This document shows positions 1 through 8,725 of a stretch of 64,000 nt of DNA, in pieces (position 1 is the first letter of the stretch; each line of letters begins with the position of its first letter). The notes beneath the pieces are model-generated. The model worked only from the letters and a program-made list of their open reading frames with translations. It searched no databases and was not told the DNA's origin. Made by a program: the position numbers and the translations under genes. The stretch lies in the NCBI GenBank assembly GCA_040767925.1, contig JAXGNN010000001.1, forward strand, positions 992,001 through 1,056,000, given 5' to 3'. Source of the DNA: Phil1 sp040767925 (lineage in GTDB: Bacteria; Bacillota; Clostridia; Christensenellales; CAG-138).

Positions 1-126
1 ATGGTGCGGATCGCCTGCGAGAACATCTCCCGCGTCATCGCGGGGAAGCCGCCCGTCAACATCGTGGATGCAAGCACGGGCTACCGGCAGAACAAATACG
101 ACGGAGGGAAGGACATCCTGCAATGA
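1..126 (+). CDS. C-terminus of a probable 2-hydroxyacid dehydrogenase (partial)
   Basis: Only the last 41 codons lie in the window; the frame is open to the left edge. The peptide contains ENISRVIAGKPPVNIV, which resembles the end of the catalytic domain of D-2-hydroxyacid dehydrogenases (a helix, then G-x-P-P-x-N-x-V). A downstream tail of about 18 residues carries no recognisable motif. Its TGA stop overlaps the ATG of the next gene (ATGA), so the two are probably translationally coupled. The family call rests on this short motif alone and is tentative. Confidence 0.45.
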   Translation: MVRIACENISRVIAGKPPVNIVDASTGYRQNKYDGGKDILQ

Positions 127-611
127 CTACCGCAAAGCTCGTACGCGCGGCGCTGATGACGGCCATCGTCATGGCGCTGACGCTCATCGTGCTCCCGCTC
201 CCCATGAGCGAGGGCTACATCAACCTCGGGGACGCGGGCGTTTACGCCGCCGTCGCCGCGGTGGGGGGCGTCTGGGGCGTCGCCGCGGCGGCGCTGGGCA
301 GCATGCTCGCCGACATCATACTCGCCTATTCGCTCTACGCGCCCGCGACCCTGATCATCAAGGGGCTCGCGGCCCTCTTCGCGCTCATGGTCCTTCGAAA
401 GCTCAAGGGCGCGTGGAGGCTCCTCGGCCTACTCGCCTCGGGCGTGTTCATCGCGTGCGGCTACCTCGTGTTCGAAACGTTCTTCGTGACCGACAGCTTC
501 GCCGTGGCGCTCGTGAATCTGCCCTTCAACCTCGTGCAGGCGGCCATCGGCGCGTCGCTCGGCTACGTGCTCATCAGCTTCATGGAGAGGCTGCACCTGA
601 ACGAAAAGTAA
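123..611 (+). CDS. ECF transporter S component
   Basis: A 162-residue, very hydrophobic protein with five to six predicted membrane segments. The region around residues 30-80 (GYINLGDAG, then GSMLADII, then a YAPATLIIKG-type loop) is typical of the ECF S-component family that includes riboflavin and related vitamin binders. S components capture a vitamin or metal and pass it to a shared energising module (EcfA, EcfA', EcfT). No ATPase or T subunit is adjacent, so it would use a module encoded elsewhere. The start overlaps the upstream stop codon. The substrate cannot be read from the sequence. Confidence 0.8.
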   Translation: MTTAKLVRAALMTAIVMALTLIVLPLPMSEGYINLGDAGVYAAVAAVGGVWGVAAAALGSMLADIILAYSLYAPATLIIKGLAALFALMVLRKLKGAWRLLGLLASGVFIACGYLVFETFFVTDSFAVALVNLPFNLVQAAIGASLGYVLISFMERLHLNEK

Positions 612-622
612 GCTTTTCAAAG

Positions 623-643
623 AAGCGGCCGCGCCGCTTTTTT
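623..643 (+). terminator. Rho-independent terminator after the ECF S component
   Basis: Seven-base-pair stem AAGCGGC/GCCGCTT with a 3-nt loop, ending in six T. A near-identical GCGGCC-type hairpin closes the vanX-like gene near 26.19 kb. Confidence 0.85.
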
Positions 644-690
644 AAGATCGCATCCTCGCGGTTTGGCAGTTCACAGGTTAGGAGGCCGCC

Positions 691-1953
691 ATGGGTTTGG
701 AAACGATATTGCTCATCGCGCTCGCCGCGCTCGCCCTCGTCGACACGGCGCTTCTCGCGATGCTCCTCATGAAGCGCGGCGGCGAGGCGGAAGCTTTCGC
801 GCGCGCGCGGCACGAGACGAACGAAACCCTCCGCGCCATGCGCGCGGAGCTCGCGGAGGTCACCCAGCGCAGCGTGCGCGGCATGGGCGAGGCGCTCCTT
901 GGAGAGCAGCACAGGGCCGCCCTCACGCAGGAGGAGCGCTTCAAGACCTTCTCCATGGAAAACGAGCAGAAGCTCGAGAACGTCCGGCAGACCGTCGAGC
1001 GGCAGCTGCGCTCCCTTCAGGAGGAGAACGCGAAAAAACTCGACGAGATGCGCGGCGTCGTAGACGAAAAGCTGCAAAAGACGCTCGAGGAAAGGCTCGC
1101 GAAGTCCTTCACGCTCGTCAGCGACCGGCTGGAGCAGGTATACAAGGGCCTCGGCGAGATGCACACGCTCGCCGCGGGCGTGGGCGACCTCTCCAAGGTG
1201 CTCTCGAACGTGAAAACGCGCGGCATTTTGGGCGAAATCCAGCTCGGCGCGATTTTAGCTGAAATCATGTCCCCCGAGCAGTACCTCGTCAATACGCCCG
1301 TCAAAAAAGGCTCCGCGGAGCGGGTGGAATTCGCCATACGGCTGCCCGCCGACGACGGCGAGCCCGTGCTGCTGCCCATCGACTCCAAATTCCCGATGGA
1401 CGCATACGCCGCGCTTTGCGACGCGTACGAGAGCGGCAGCCCGGAGGCCGTGAAAACCTCGCAGGAGCAGCTCAAGGCGCGCGTCAAGGGCTTCGCGAAG
1501 GACATCCGCGACAAATACGTCTCTCCGCCCGAGACGACGGGCTTCGCGGTGATGTTCCTGCCCACGGAGGGGCTTTACGCGGAGGCCGTGAAGCTCGGCA
1601 TGGTGGAAATTTTGCAGAGGGACTACCGCGTCAGCGTCGCGGGGCCGAGCACCATGGCGGCGCTGCTCAACAGCCTGCAGATGGGCTTTCGCACCGTCGC
1701 CATCCAGAAGCGCAGCGGCGAGGTGTGGAAGGTGCTGGGCGCGGTCAAAACCGAGTTCGACAGCTTCGAGGCGGTGCTCGAGAATGCCCTGAAGCGGCTC
1801 GACCGTGTGCACGGCGACCTCGACACGCTCATCGGCACGCGCACGCGCAAAATCAAGCGGACGCTGCGCGGCGTGGAGTCTTTGCCCGAGCACGAGGCGC
1901 CCAAGGTGCTGGACGGCGCGGACATCGGCGACCCCGAGGAGACCGACGCGTAA
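691..1953 (+). CDS. rmuC: DNA recombination protein RmuC
   Basis: 420 residues. An N-terminal membrane anchor (about residues 3-26) is followed by a long coiled coil (about 30-140) and the RmuC nuclease-like domain (about 170-380). The latter contains the family's TRGILGEIQLG, the acidic PIDSKFPMD segment and AGPSTMAALLNSLQMGFRT. RmuC limits recombination at inverted repeats and stalled forks, and the fold resembles restriction-endonuclease-type nucleases. AGGAGG lies about 7 nt before the ATG. Length and domain order are normal. Confidence 0.93.
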   Translation: MGLETILLIALAALALVDTALLAMLLMKRGGEAEAFARARHETNETLRAMRAELAEVTQRSVRGMGEALLGEQHRAALTQEERFKTFSMENEQKLENVRQTVERQLRSLQEENAKKLDEMRGVVDEKLQKTLEERLAKSFTLVSDRLEQVYKGLGEMHTLAAGVGDLSKVLSNVKTRGILGEIQLGAILAEIMSPEQYLVNTPVKKGSAERVEFAIRLPADDGEPVLLPIDSKFPMDAYAALCDAYESGSPEAVKTSQEQLKARVKGFAKDIRDKYVSPPETTGFAVMFLPTEGLYAEAVKLGMVEILQRDYRVSVAGPSTMAALLNSLQMGFRTVAIQKRSGEVWKVLGAVKTEFDSFEAVLENALKRLDRVHGDLDTLIGTRTRKIKRTLRGVESLPEHEAPKVLDGADIGDPEETDA

Positions 1954-2049
1954 GATTTTCCCAGACATAGCTAAATATACCCCGGACAATCCGCCGACGG
2001 GGCGTATAGCCGGCACAAAAACATCCGAAAAATACATCGGAGGTATTTT

Positions 2050-3468
2050 ATGTTCCGAACATTGGACGAAGTGCTGTCCTTCATCGAAAATAACGGCATC
2101 CGGATGGTCGACTTCAAGCTGACCGATATCGACGGGCGCTGGCGGCACATCCTCATCCCCGCGCGGCGCTTCACCGCGGACACGCTTCAAAACGGCATCG
2201 GCTTCGACGGCAGCAACTACGGCTACGCGCCCATCGAGAACAGCGACATGGTGTTTTTGCCGGACATCCAAAGCGCGTTCCCCGACCCCTTCGCGAGCGT
2301 CCCTACCCTCGCCATGACGGGGGACGCGATGGTCATCGACCGTCCGCACAACCGCCCCTTCGATCAGTATCCCCGCAACGTCGCCCGCCGGGCGCTCGAG
2401 TATATGCGAAGTACGGGCGTTGCGGACGAGATGATCATCGGCCCGGAATTCGAGTTCAACGTATTTGAATCCGTCAATTACGAGGCGTCGCCCGGACGGG
2501 TAAGCTGCGGCATCTCCACGCCGGAGGCGCCCTGGGACGGGGGCAGCGACGGGCGCGCGCTGCCGCGGCTCGGCGGCTACCACATCGACAAGCCGAGGGA
2601 TACGACGAGCGATTTGCGAAGCCGCATGTGCCTTCTCCTGGAGGACATGGGGGTCGCTGTCAAATACCACCACCACGAGGTGGGCGGCTGCGGGCAGCTT
2701 GAAATCGAGGTCGAACTCTGCGAAATGGCAAAGATGGCGGACGACACGATGAAGGCGAAATACGTCATCAAAAACGCGGCAGCGGAGGCCGGGCAGACCG
2801 CCACCTTCATGCCCAAACCGGTCGCGGGCGAGGCGGGCAACGGCATGCACGTGCATATGCTGCTCCTGAAAAACGGCGAGCCGGTCTTCTACGATGAAAA
2901 GGGCTACGCGCAGCTTTCCGATACGGCGCTGAATTTTATGGGCGGGCTTCTTTGCCACGCGCGCGCGCTTTGCGCCCTCACGAACCCGACGACGAACTCC
3001 TTTCGAAGGCTCGTGCCCGGCTTCGAGGCGCCCGTAACCATCGGTTACGCCACGGCGAACCGCAGCGCGGTCATCCGCATACCGGCTTACGCGAAGTCGC
3101 CGAAGGTGAAGCGCTTCGAGCTGCGGAATCCCGACGCGACCTGCAACCCGTATTACGCCTATGCCGCCATCCTGATGGCGGGGCTCGACGGCATTCAAAA
3201 TCGGACCGATCCGCAGCGGCACGGCTGGGGGCCGTTCGACTTCAACCTCTACGACCTCTCCCCCGCCGAGAAAGCGAAAATCGACAGCCTGCCCACGCAC
3301 CTCTACGAGGCGCTCGACGCGCTCGAGGAGGACCACGCGTGGCTGAGCGCGGGCGGCGTATTTCCCGAACGGCTCGTGGAAGTCTGGATCGCGCGCAAGC
3401 GCCGCGAGGCGGAGGCCGTCGAGCGCGTGCCGCATCCGGCGGAGTTTGATAAATACTATGACATTTAA
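2050..3468 (+). CDS. glnA: Type I glutamine synthetase
   Basis: 472 residues, normal for GSI. Makes glutamine from glutamate, ammonia and ATP in the cytosol. Visible landmarks are the N-terminal beta-grasp with GIGFDGSN, the metal-binding EFEF motif, the HHEVGG metal/ATP motif, NPTTNSFRRLVPG, a glutamate-binding RIP segment and FELRNPDATCNPY. An NLYDLSP segment is present near residue 400. The start has a good site (GGAGGTATTTT before ATG). The roughly 95-nt leader contains weak hairpins but no recognisable riboswitch. The downstream histidine operon also releases glutamate and ammonia, but no direct link is visible. Confidence 0.93.
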   Translation: MFRTLDEVLSFIENNGIRMVDFKLTDIDGRWRHILIPARRFTADTLQNGIGFDGSNYGYAPIENSDMVFLPDIQSAFPDPFASVPTLAMTGDAMVIDRPHNRPFDQYPRNVARRALEYMRSTGVADEMIIGPEFEFNVFESVNYEASPGRVSCGISTPEAPWDGGSDGRALPRLGGYHIDKPRDTTSDLRSRMCLLLEDMGVAVKYHHHEVGGCGQLEIEVELCEMAKMADDTMKAKYVIKNAAAEAGQTATFMPKPVAGEAGNGMHVHMLLLKNGEPVFYDEKGYAQLSDTALNFMGGLLCHARALCALTNPTTNSFRRLVPGFEAPVTIGYATANRSAVIRIPAYAKSPKVKRFELRNPDATCNPYYAYAAILMAGLDGIQNRTDPQRHGWGPFDFNLYDLSPAEKAKIDSLPTHLYEALDALEEDHAWLSAGGVFPERLVEVWIARKRREAEAVERVPHPAEFDKYYDI

Positions 3469-3496
3469 CAAATCGCGAAATTGAATGGCCAAACAT

Positions 3497-3530
3497 AAAG
3501 CTGTTCCCGCCCTGGCGCGGGAACAGCTTT
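3497..3530. terminator. Bidirectional terminator between glnA and a convergent gene
   Basis: Perfect 14-bp stem (3497-3510 with 3517-3530) around a 6-nt loop, with T-rich sequence on both sides. It serves both glnA (rightward) and the convergent small gene at 3556-3864. Confidence 0.85.
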
Positions 3531-3555
3531 CTTTATGATTCCAGAAGGTTTTCCG

Positions 3556-3864
3556 TTATTCCTCCGCCGCGATGCGAAAGACCACGGGGCGTGTGCCGTC
3601 CGTGCAGCAATAGACAGTCAGCCCCGGCCGGTTGTTCCACGGCTCGTTTGAAGCGCCCGCCGCCATGGCGCTGACCCCGCGGTAGATGTCGATCCACGCC
3701 CACGGGCAGAAGCCCGCGGGCATCTCGGCCCCGCCCTCGTAGACGAACTCCTCGCCGACCTCGAGAAGCGGACACGGGCCGACCGCCCTGCCCTCGGAGA
3801 GATATTCGTCCGCGAGCTCGGGATAGAATTCCTTTTTCAATACAGTGATTTTGACCTGTTTCAT
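3556..3864 (-). CDS. TIGR04076 family protein
   Basis: 102-residue cytosolic protein beginning MKQVKITVLKK. It has the family's conserved features: a VGPCPLLEVGEEF segment, GFCPWAWIDIY, and a C-terminal CCTDGTRPVVF. The family is widespread in anaerobic Firmicutes and has no assigned function; the conserved Cys residues (GPCP, FCPWAW, YCCTDG) suggest metal or redox chemistry, which is inference. GGAGGTT precedes the ATG. It is monocistronic between convergent glnA and the FAD oxidoreductase. Confidence 0.8.
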   Translation of the reverse strand: MKQVKITVLKKEFYPELADEYLSEGRAVGPCPLLEVGEEFVYEGGAEMPAGFCPWAWIDIYRGVSAMAAGASNEPWNNRPGLTVYCCTDGTRPVVFRIAAEE

Positions 3865-3897
3865 ACAGAACCTCCATGGCTATGCGCGAGAATTGTG

Positions 3898-3923
3898 CGG
3901 GCGGATATGGAATCCGCCCCTAC
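3898..3923 (-). repeat. REP-like hairpin, copy 1
   Basis: 26 bp beginning GTAGGGGCG and ending TCCGCCCG on the minus strand, able to fold by GGGCGGAT/ATCCGCCC. It matches the copy at 8638-8663 at 23 of 26 positions by hand alignment. Confidence 0.65.
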
Positions 3924-3950
3924 AAAATCCCCACCGCAGCGGCGTTCTTA

Positions 3951-3982
3951 ATTGTCAATTTTCAATTATCAATTGTCAATTG
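3951..3982. repeat. AATTGTCAATT-type short tandem repeat
   Basis: Repeated units of ATTGTCAATT/AATTGTCAATTG. This kind of intergenic filler is seen in many Clostridia. It supplies the TGA stop codon of the FAD oxidoreductase (3976-3978). Confidence 0.6.
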
Positions 3983-5379
3983 TTCAGAATGTCCCTCGCC
4001 ACGCAGATGCCCGTCACGCTCGCCTGCATGAGGCCGCGCGTGATGCCCGCGCCGTCGCCTATGGCGTAAAGCCCTGGCACGCAAGTGCGGAAGCGCTTGT
4101 CGACGTTGACTTTGGAGGAGTAGAACTTCACCTCCACGCCGTAGAGGAGGGTGTTGCGCGAGTAGAGCCCCGGCGCGAGCTTGTCGATGGCGCGCAGCGC
4201 CTCGATGATGCTCGTAAGGTGCCTGTGGGGCAGCACGAAGGAGAGGTCCCCCGGCACGGCGGTCTTGAGCGTGGGGACGGTGGTGGACTTCGCAAGGCGC
4301 GAGGCGTCGGTGCGCCTGCCCATGAGGAGGTCCCCCAGGCGCTGCACCATGACGCCGCCGCCCGTCAGCATATTGCCCAACTGCGCGATGTAGTTTCCGT
4401 ATTTGATGGGCTCGCCGAAGGGCTGCGTGAAGCGCGTGCTCACGAGCATGGCGAAGTTGGTGTTCTCGGTGCGAAGCGCCTCGTCGTTGTAGCTGTGGCC
4501 GTTGACGACCGCGATGCCGCCCTCGTAATGCTCCTCGCTCACGAGCCCGCCGGGGTTCATGCAGAAGGTGCGCACGCGGTTCTCGAACGTGTCGGCGTAA
4601 TAGACGAGCTTCGCCTCGTAGAGGGGTTTTGTGAGGTGGTCCATGATGGAGTTGGGCACCTCGACGCGCACGCCGATATCCACCTCGTTGTTGGACATGC
4701 CGATGGCGAGGCGCTTGCCCTCGCCCTGCAGCCACTGCGCGCCGCCGCGCCCCGGCGCCGCGACGACATGTTCCGCGTACGCCTCGCCCTCGCCCGCGGG
4801 GGATTTATACTTCACGCCGACCGCGCGCCCGTTTTCGATGAGGATCTCCCTCGCCGTGGTCGAGGGCATGAAGGTGAATCCCGGCCGCTCCAGGAGCCTG
4901 TCGTACATGTTGCCCAAGACCCTCGCCGCGTGCTCCGTGCCCATGTGCCGCACGGGGCAGCGCACGAGGTGGATGTTATAGCGGCTCGCCTCATACGCGA
5001 TCTCCGAAACGCGCGGGTCGTTGCGCCCGTGCACCGTATCCGGCGCGCCGAAGCCGACATAGATGGAATCCGCGTAGTCGATGAGCTTTTGCGCCTCGTC
5101 CGCGGGGATATACTGCGTGATGTTGCCGCCTACCTCGTGGGAGAGGGAGAGCTTGCCGTCCGAAAACGCGCCCGCGCCCGCCCAGCCGCTCATGATGGCG
5201 CAGGGGTCGCAGGAGACGCAGTGCCCGGTGAGCCGCGCGGGGCACCTGCGCTCGGAAATGGCCTTGCCGCTGTCCATGAGCAGCACCTTCATGTCTTCCT
5301 TTTTCTCCAGGAGCTCCAGCGCGGTGAATATGCCCGCCGGGCCCGCACCCACAATGATCACGTCAAACTCGTTCCGCAT
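3976..5379 (-). CDS. FAD-dependent oxidoreductase (COG2509 type)
   Basis: 467 residues. An N-terminal Rossmann dinucleotide-binding motif (VIIVGAGPAGIFTALEL) is followed by a cysteine-containing segment (RRCPARLTGHCVSCDPC) typical of uncharacterised COG2509 flavoproteins. A C-terminal FAD motif reads GLYAIGDGAGITRG. The cysteine cluster suggests a redox or metal site. The substrate is unknown. A near-consensus promoter and an AT-rich palindrome precede it, which suggests metal or redox regulation. It is followed by its own stop in a short AT-rich repeat. Start chosen by GGAGGGTGCG before ATG. Confidence 0.85.
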   Translation of the reverse strand: MRNEFDVIIVGAGPAGIFTALELLEKKEDMKVLLMDSGKAISERRCPARLTGHCVSCDPCAIMSGWAGAGAFSDGKLSLSHEVGGNITQYIPADEAQKLIDYADSIYVGFGAPDTVHGRNDPRVSEIAYEASRYNIHLVRCPVRHMGTEHAARVLGNMYDRLLERPGFTFMPSTTAREILIENGRAVGVKYKSPAGEGEAYAEHVVAAPGRGGAQWLQGEGKRLAIGMSNNEVDIGVRVEVPNSIMDHLTKPLYEAKLVYYADTFENRVRTFCMNPGGLVSEEHYEGGIAVVNGHSYNDEALRTENTNFAMLVSTRFTQPFGEPIKYGNYIAQLGNMLTGGGVMVQRLGDLLMGRRTDASRLAKSTTVPTLKTAVPGDLSFVLPHRHLTSIIEALRAIDKLAPGLYSRNTLLYGVEVKFYSSKVNVDKRFRTCVPGLYAIGDGAGITRGLMQASVTGICVARDILNN

Positions 5380-5408
5380 CGCACCCTCCGTCAGTCGCTC
5401 AAAACTTA

Positions 5409-5431
5409 TATCATAATTTCTAATTATGATA
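5409..5431. promoter_or_regulatory. Perfect 10-3-10 palindrome, possible Fur/PerR-like operator
   Basis: TATCATAATT, a 3-nt spacer, then AATTATGATA. It lies between the promoter and start codon of the FAD oxidoreductase and stands out as AT-rich in GC-rich surroundings. A second partly overlapping half-site set (TGATAAT...TATCAT on the minus strand) lies just upstream. The Fur-family assignment is inference from the character of the sites only. Confidence 0.5.
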
Positions 5432-5469
5432 CCATTATCAGTAATTATATCTACTTATGACCCCTGAAT

Positions 5470-5498
5470 ATCATATCTCACCATCGCGCGCTTGTCAA
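5470..5498 (-). promoter_or_regulatory. Sigma-A type promoter of the FAD oxidoreductase
   Basis: On the minus strand TTGACA (5498-5493), 17-bp spacer, TATGAT (5475-5470). The predicted start of transcription, near 5463, leaves a leader of about 85 nt that contains the palindrome at 5409-5431. Confidence 0.75.
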
Positions 5499-5524
5499 AG
5501 GGAATTCAGGCTTTTACCGCCTTT

Positions 5525-6283
5525 TTACCAGCGCGCGGCCTCCGGCAAGCAGTGGGAGCGCGGCGGCGTCACGGCGCGGTAGCCGTCGCACCTGCCCGCA
5601 AGGCGCGAAAGGCCCAGCCGGATCGAGCGGAGCTTATAGTAAAGCGCGATCTGGCGCACCTCGTTTTCGCCAAACTGGCTTTTGTGGCACAGCAACGCCC
5701 TCTCGCGCATATCGAAGTATTTCCCGATACGGAGGAAGGAATTCGGCCTGTCGGTGTTGTAGAACGCATATACTTTAGGCGCGTGCGCTTCCTGAGAGCC
5801 CAATGTTTCCATCACGGAGGCGAAGGGCGCCATGCAGGAGGCGTACTTGACGGCCTGTCCGGTCTTGATATGGTCCGCGTGGAATTCGCTTTTCACGTCG
5901 GGGTCGGGCGCAAACACGGCGTCCGGCTTGACGCGCGCGATCTCGAGGGCGATTTTGCGCGCGCAGTCGTCCGCCGTATAGTTTCCCGCGTCCTCGAAGG
6001 GGAGGAAGATCACCTCATGAACGCCCAGCAGCCGCGCGGATTCCCGCGCCTCCTCCCGCCGGATCGCGGCGAGCTTCTCTCCCCAAAGCGCCGGGTCGGA
6101 AGCGCCCATGCGCCCGTCCGTCGCGACGAGGAAGGCGACGCGCTTGCCCATGTCGGTCAGCTTCTTCACCGTGGGCGCGCAGCCGACCTCGATGTCGTCC
6201 GGATGCGGGCCGACGAACAGGTAGCTTTCGAGCGTGTCGAGCTTCGGCAGCGGGAGTATGCGTTTCAGGATGAGGTTGAACAT
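5525..6283 (-). CDS. PIG-L (LmbE-like) family deacetylase
   Basis: 252 residues from the ATG at 6283, which has GGAGG about 6 nt upstream; an in-frame extension to 6322 lacks such a site. The zinc-binding PHPDD motif (VGPHPDDIEVGC) sits near residue 25, and the second zinc-ligand segment FHADHIKTG is further on. The family removes acyl groups from N-acetylglucosamine-type sugars or related amides. It is divergent to a beta-hexosaminidase gene, so a role in amino-sugar use is plausible but unproven. Confidence 0.82.
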   Translation of the reverse strand: MFNLILKRILPLPKLDTLESYLFVGPHPDDIEVGCAPTVKKLTDMGKRVAFLVATDGRMGASDPALWGEKLAAIRREEARESARLLGVHEVIFLPFEDAGNYTADDCARKIALEIARVKPDAVFAPDPDVKSEFHADHIKTGQAVKYASCMAPFASVMETLGSQEAHAPKVYAFYNTDRPNSFLRIGKYFDMRERALLCHKSQFGENEVRQIALYYKLRSIRLGLSRLAGRCDGYRAVTPPRSHCLPEAARW

Positions 6284-6372
6284 GCTTGGCCTCCGGAAAC
6301 CTTGATGGCTTGAGTATACCACGCGGCTTCATTCTGCGCTATAATAGGCGTAACACATCCGAGGAGGTGTAT

Positions 6373-7950
6373 ATGATCATCCCCCTGCCGAAAAATACGG
6401 AGTATGCGCAAGGAAGCTACACGATATCAAAAGGCGCGCGCGTCTTCATCGCAGCGGAGCTCGCGCCCGCGCGGGAGGGCATCCTCTCCCTCCTCCCCTT
6501 CCCCGAAACGGAAGCGGCGGACGCCTTAGCGCGCTTTCTTTTCGACGCGTCCCTCGACAGGGAAGCGTACCGCCTTATATGCAATGCGAACGGCGTTTCG
6601 ATCGCAGCCGCGGATATGTCGGGCGCAGTACACGGCGCGGCGACGCTCGCGCAGCTCATCGCCGCGGGGGACGGGATACCTTACCTTATGATCGAGGACG
6701 CGCCGCGCTTTGCCTGGCGGGGCCTCAGCCTCGACGTGTGCCGCCACTTCTTCCCCACAAGCACCCTCGAGAAGGTGATCGACTTGCTCGCGCTCTATAA
6801 GTTCAGCGTGCTGCACTTGCACCTGTCGGACGATCAGGGCTTCCGCGTCGAGAGCGAAAGGTTCCCCCGGCTCAATGAAATCGGCTCCTTCCGGGAGAGC
6901 AGCGCCGTGAAGCGCGGGCGGGGCGAAGCGCAGGACAATGTCCCACACGGCGGCTTTTATACGAAGGCGGAAGTGAGGAGCCTCGTCGCCCACGCCGCGG
7001 CGCGCGGGATCGAGATCGTCCCCGAAATCGATCTGCCGGGCCACACCTCCGCCATACTCGCGGCCTATCCGGAGCTTTCCTGCGACGGAAGGGAAACGAA
7101 GGTCGTCACCGAATACGGCATCAAGGATTTTTCCGCGCACATCCTCTGCGCCGGCGAGGAGCGGGTTTATGATTTCCTCTACGCGCTCCTCGAGGAAATG
7201 GCGAAGCTTTTCCCCGCGCGGTATTTCCACCTGGGCGGGGACGAGGCCGTGAAGGACGAATGGAAAAAATGCCCCAAATGCCAGAAGCGCATGCGGGAGC
7301 TCGCGCTTGAAAACGAGCGGGAGTTGCAGGGCTACATGCTCGAGCGCCTCCGCCTTCGCCTCGCGGCGCTCGGGAAGGAGGCCGTCGTTTGGAACGACGG
7401 GCTCGCCTCCGCGATGGGGAAGGGGTTCGTCTGCCAGCATTGGACGCCCCCCGCAATCGAGGGGGACAGGCGCACCGCCGCGCATCTCAACGCGGGCGGG
7501 CGGGCGATCATGAGCGGCTTTATGTACCTTTACTTCGACTACCCGTACGCCATGACGCCCATCAAAAAAACCTACCGCTACAGAATCCTGCCGCGCGGCC
7601 TGACGGAGGAGGCGAAGGCGCGCGTGCTCGGCTGCGAGTGCGCGCTGTGGACCGAGTGGGTCGAGGATGAACAAAAGCTCTTCTTCAACCTGCTGCCCCG
7701 CCTCGCCGCCGCGGGCGAACTGTTCTGGAGCGAACCTTCAAAGCGCGACTACCGCGATTTCGTCCGGCGGCTTCCGCTGCAATACCAAATCTACGAAAGG
7801 CTCCGCCTGCCTTACGCGAAGGGCATGGAGCGCCCGCAGCATCCCCTCGCGCGCCTGAAGACGACCCGGGCTTTCTTCGCGAAGGACGCCTATGTGGAAC
7901 TCGCCGCCCAAGCGCCGTCTTGCGAAGGCCGGGAAGGAATGTTAAGATAG
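6373..7950 (+). CDS. Beta-N-acetylhexosaminidase, GH20
   Basis: 525 residues from the ATG with GAGGAGGTGT just upstream. It has an N-terminal GH20b-type accessory domain (about 1-115), then the GH20 barrel with RGLSLDVCRHFF, HLHLSDDQGFR, IVPEIDLPGH and the catalytic pair Asp290-Glu291 in HLGGDEA. A CPKCQKRM segment next to the active site may bind metal. No signal peptide is visible, so it probably acts in the cytosol on imported oligosaccharides such as chitobiose or glycan fragments. A TATAAT -10 lies at 6340-6345. The next gene follows after 4 nt. Confidence 0.9.
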   Translation: MIIPLPKNTEYAQGSYTISKGARVFIAAELAPAREGILSLLPFPETEAADALARFLFDASLDREAYRLICNANGVSIAAADMSGAVHGAATLAQLIAAGDGIPYLMIEDAPRFAWRGLSLDVCRHFFPTSTLEKVIDLLALYKFSVLHLHLSDDQGFRVESERFPRLNEIGSFRESSAVKRGRGEAQDNVPHGGFYTKAEVRSLVAHAAARGIEIVPEIDLPGHTSAILAAYPELSCDGRETKVVTEYGIKDFSAHILCAGEERVYDFLYALLEEMAKLFPARYFHLGGDEAVKDEWKKCPKCQKRMRELALENERELQGYMLERLRLRLAALGKEAVVWNDGLASAMGKGFVCQHWTPPAIEGDRRTAAHLNAGGRAIMSGFMYLYFDYPYAMTPIKKTYRYRILPRGLTEEAKARVLGCECALWTEWVEDEQKLFFNLLPRLAAAGELFWSEPSKRDYRDFVRRLPLQYQIYERLRLPYAKGMERPQHPLARLKTTRAFFAKDAYVELAAQAPSCEGREGMLR

Positions 7951-7954
7951 CCAT

Positions 7955-8641
7955 ATGGATAGGATTCAACTTAGCCTCAAGGCCCCGTTCAACAGGAGGA
8001 GCCTTCTGTATTTCGCGCTCATGTTCGGGCTGCAGCTTTTCGTCTACCTCGTGCCGACCATTTTCACCAAAATGCTCGCGCTCAAAGACATCACGCTGCC
8101 CGTCGACAGCCTGATCCCCTTCGTGCCGGTTTTCATCATCCCCTATGTCATGGTGTTCATCGAATGGGGATACAGCTATCTGCTGGCGCCGCTGCTTGAG
8201 CGGGAGCGCTTCGCCCGCTTCACGGCCGCGCTCGTGCTGGGCTTTGCCGCAACGTTCGCGATCTACTTCCTCTACCCCACGACCTATGCCCGCCCGGAGC
8301 CTTTGGGAGAAGGCTTCTTCGCGCGGCTGATGTACGCGGTGTTCGGCATCGACGAGCCCTCGCGCTGCCTGCCCTCGCTGCACTGCTTCATGGGCTGGAT
8401 CTGCTGGCGGCTCGTCTACAAGCAGGAGCGCGTTCAAAAATGGATCCGCGTGCTGTTCTTCCTGCTCGCCCTCCTTATTTTGCCCACGACCCTCCTCGTC
8501 AAGCAGCACGTCATCGTGGACGTGCCCGCGGGCGTGCTTGTCGCGGAGCTCGCCTGGTTCGTCGCGGGCAAAACGAAGCTCCCCGCGTATTTAGTAGGGA
8601 AGTTCGGCCGCCTGGCGGAAAAATTGCGCCTCGGCGCGTAG
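7955..8641 (+). CDS. PAP2-type membrane phosphatase/transferase
   Basis: 228 residues with about six membrane segments. It has phosphatidic-acid-phosphatase-2-type motifs: an ARPEP segment, CLPSLHCFMGW (the PSLH motif), and LVKQHVIVDVPAG, where the His and Asp of the last motif are expected in the active site. Such proteins dephosphorylate lipid or isoprenoid phosphates, or move lipid headgroups. The start lies 4 nt after the hexosaminidase stop, so they are cotranscribed. The TAG stop overlaps a REP-like repeat. Confidence 0.8.
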   Translation: MDRIQLSLKAPFNRRSLLYFALMFGLQLFVYLVPTIFTKMLALKDITLPVDSLIPFVPVFIIPYVMVFIEWGYSYLLAPLLERERFARFTAALVLGFAATFAIYFLYPTTYARPEPLGEGFFARLMYAVFGIDEPSRCLPSLHCFMGWICWRLVYKQERVQKWIRVLFFLLALLILPTTLLVKQHVIVDVPAGVLVAELAWFVAGKTKLPAYLVGKFGRLAEKLRLGA

Positions 8642-8663
8642 GGGCGAATTCCCTGTCCGCCCG
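8638..8663 (+). repeat. REP-like repeat, copy 2
   Basis: Begins GTAGGGGCG and ends TCCGCCCG. Its first bases form the TAG stop of the upstream gene. About 23 of 26 positions equal copy 1 (3898-3923, opposite strand). Confidence 0.65.
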
Positions 8664-8725
8664 GGTTATGCGAATCATATCGATACAGCCGCGGCATTGC
8701 CGCGACGAAATTTTGGAGAAAACAG

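Noticed and set aside
1255..3492. A 745-codon open frame on the minus strand antisense to rmuC and glnA
   Set aside because: It lies opposite two clear genes, has low-complexity Arg/Val/His-rich translation typical of GC-rich antisense frames, and has no ribosome site.
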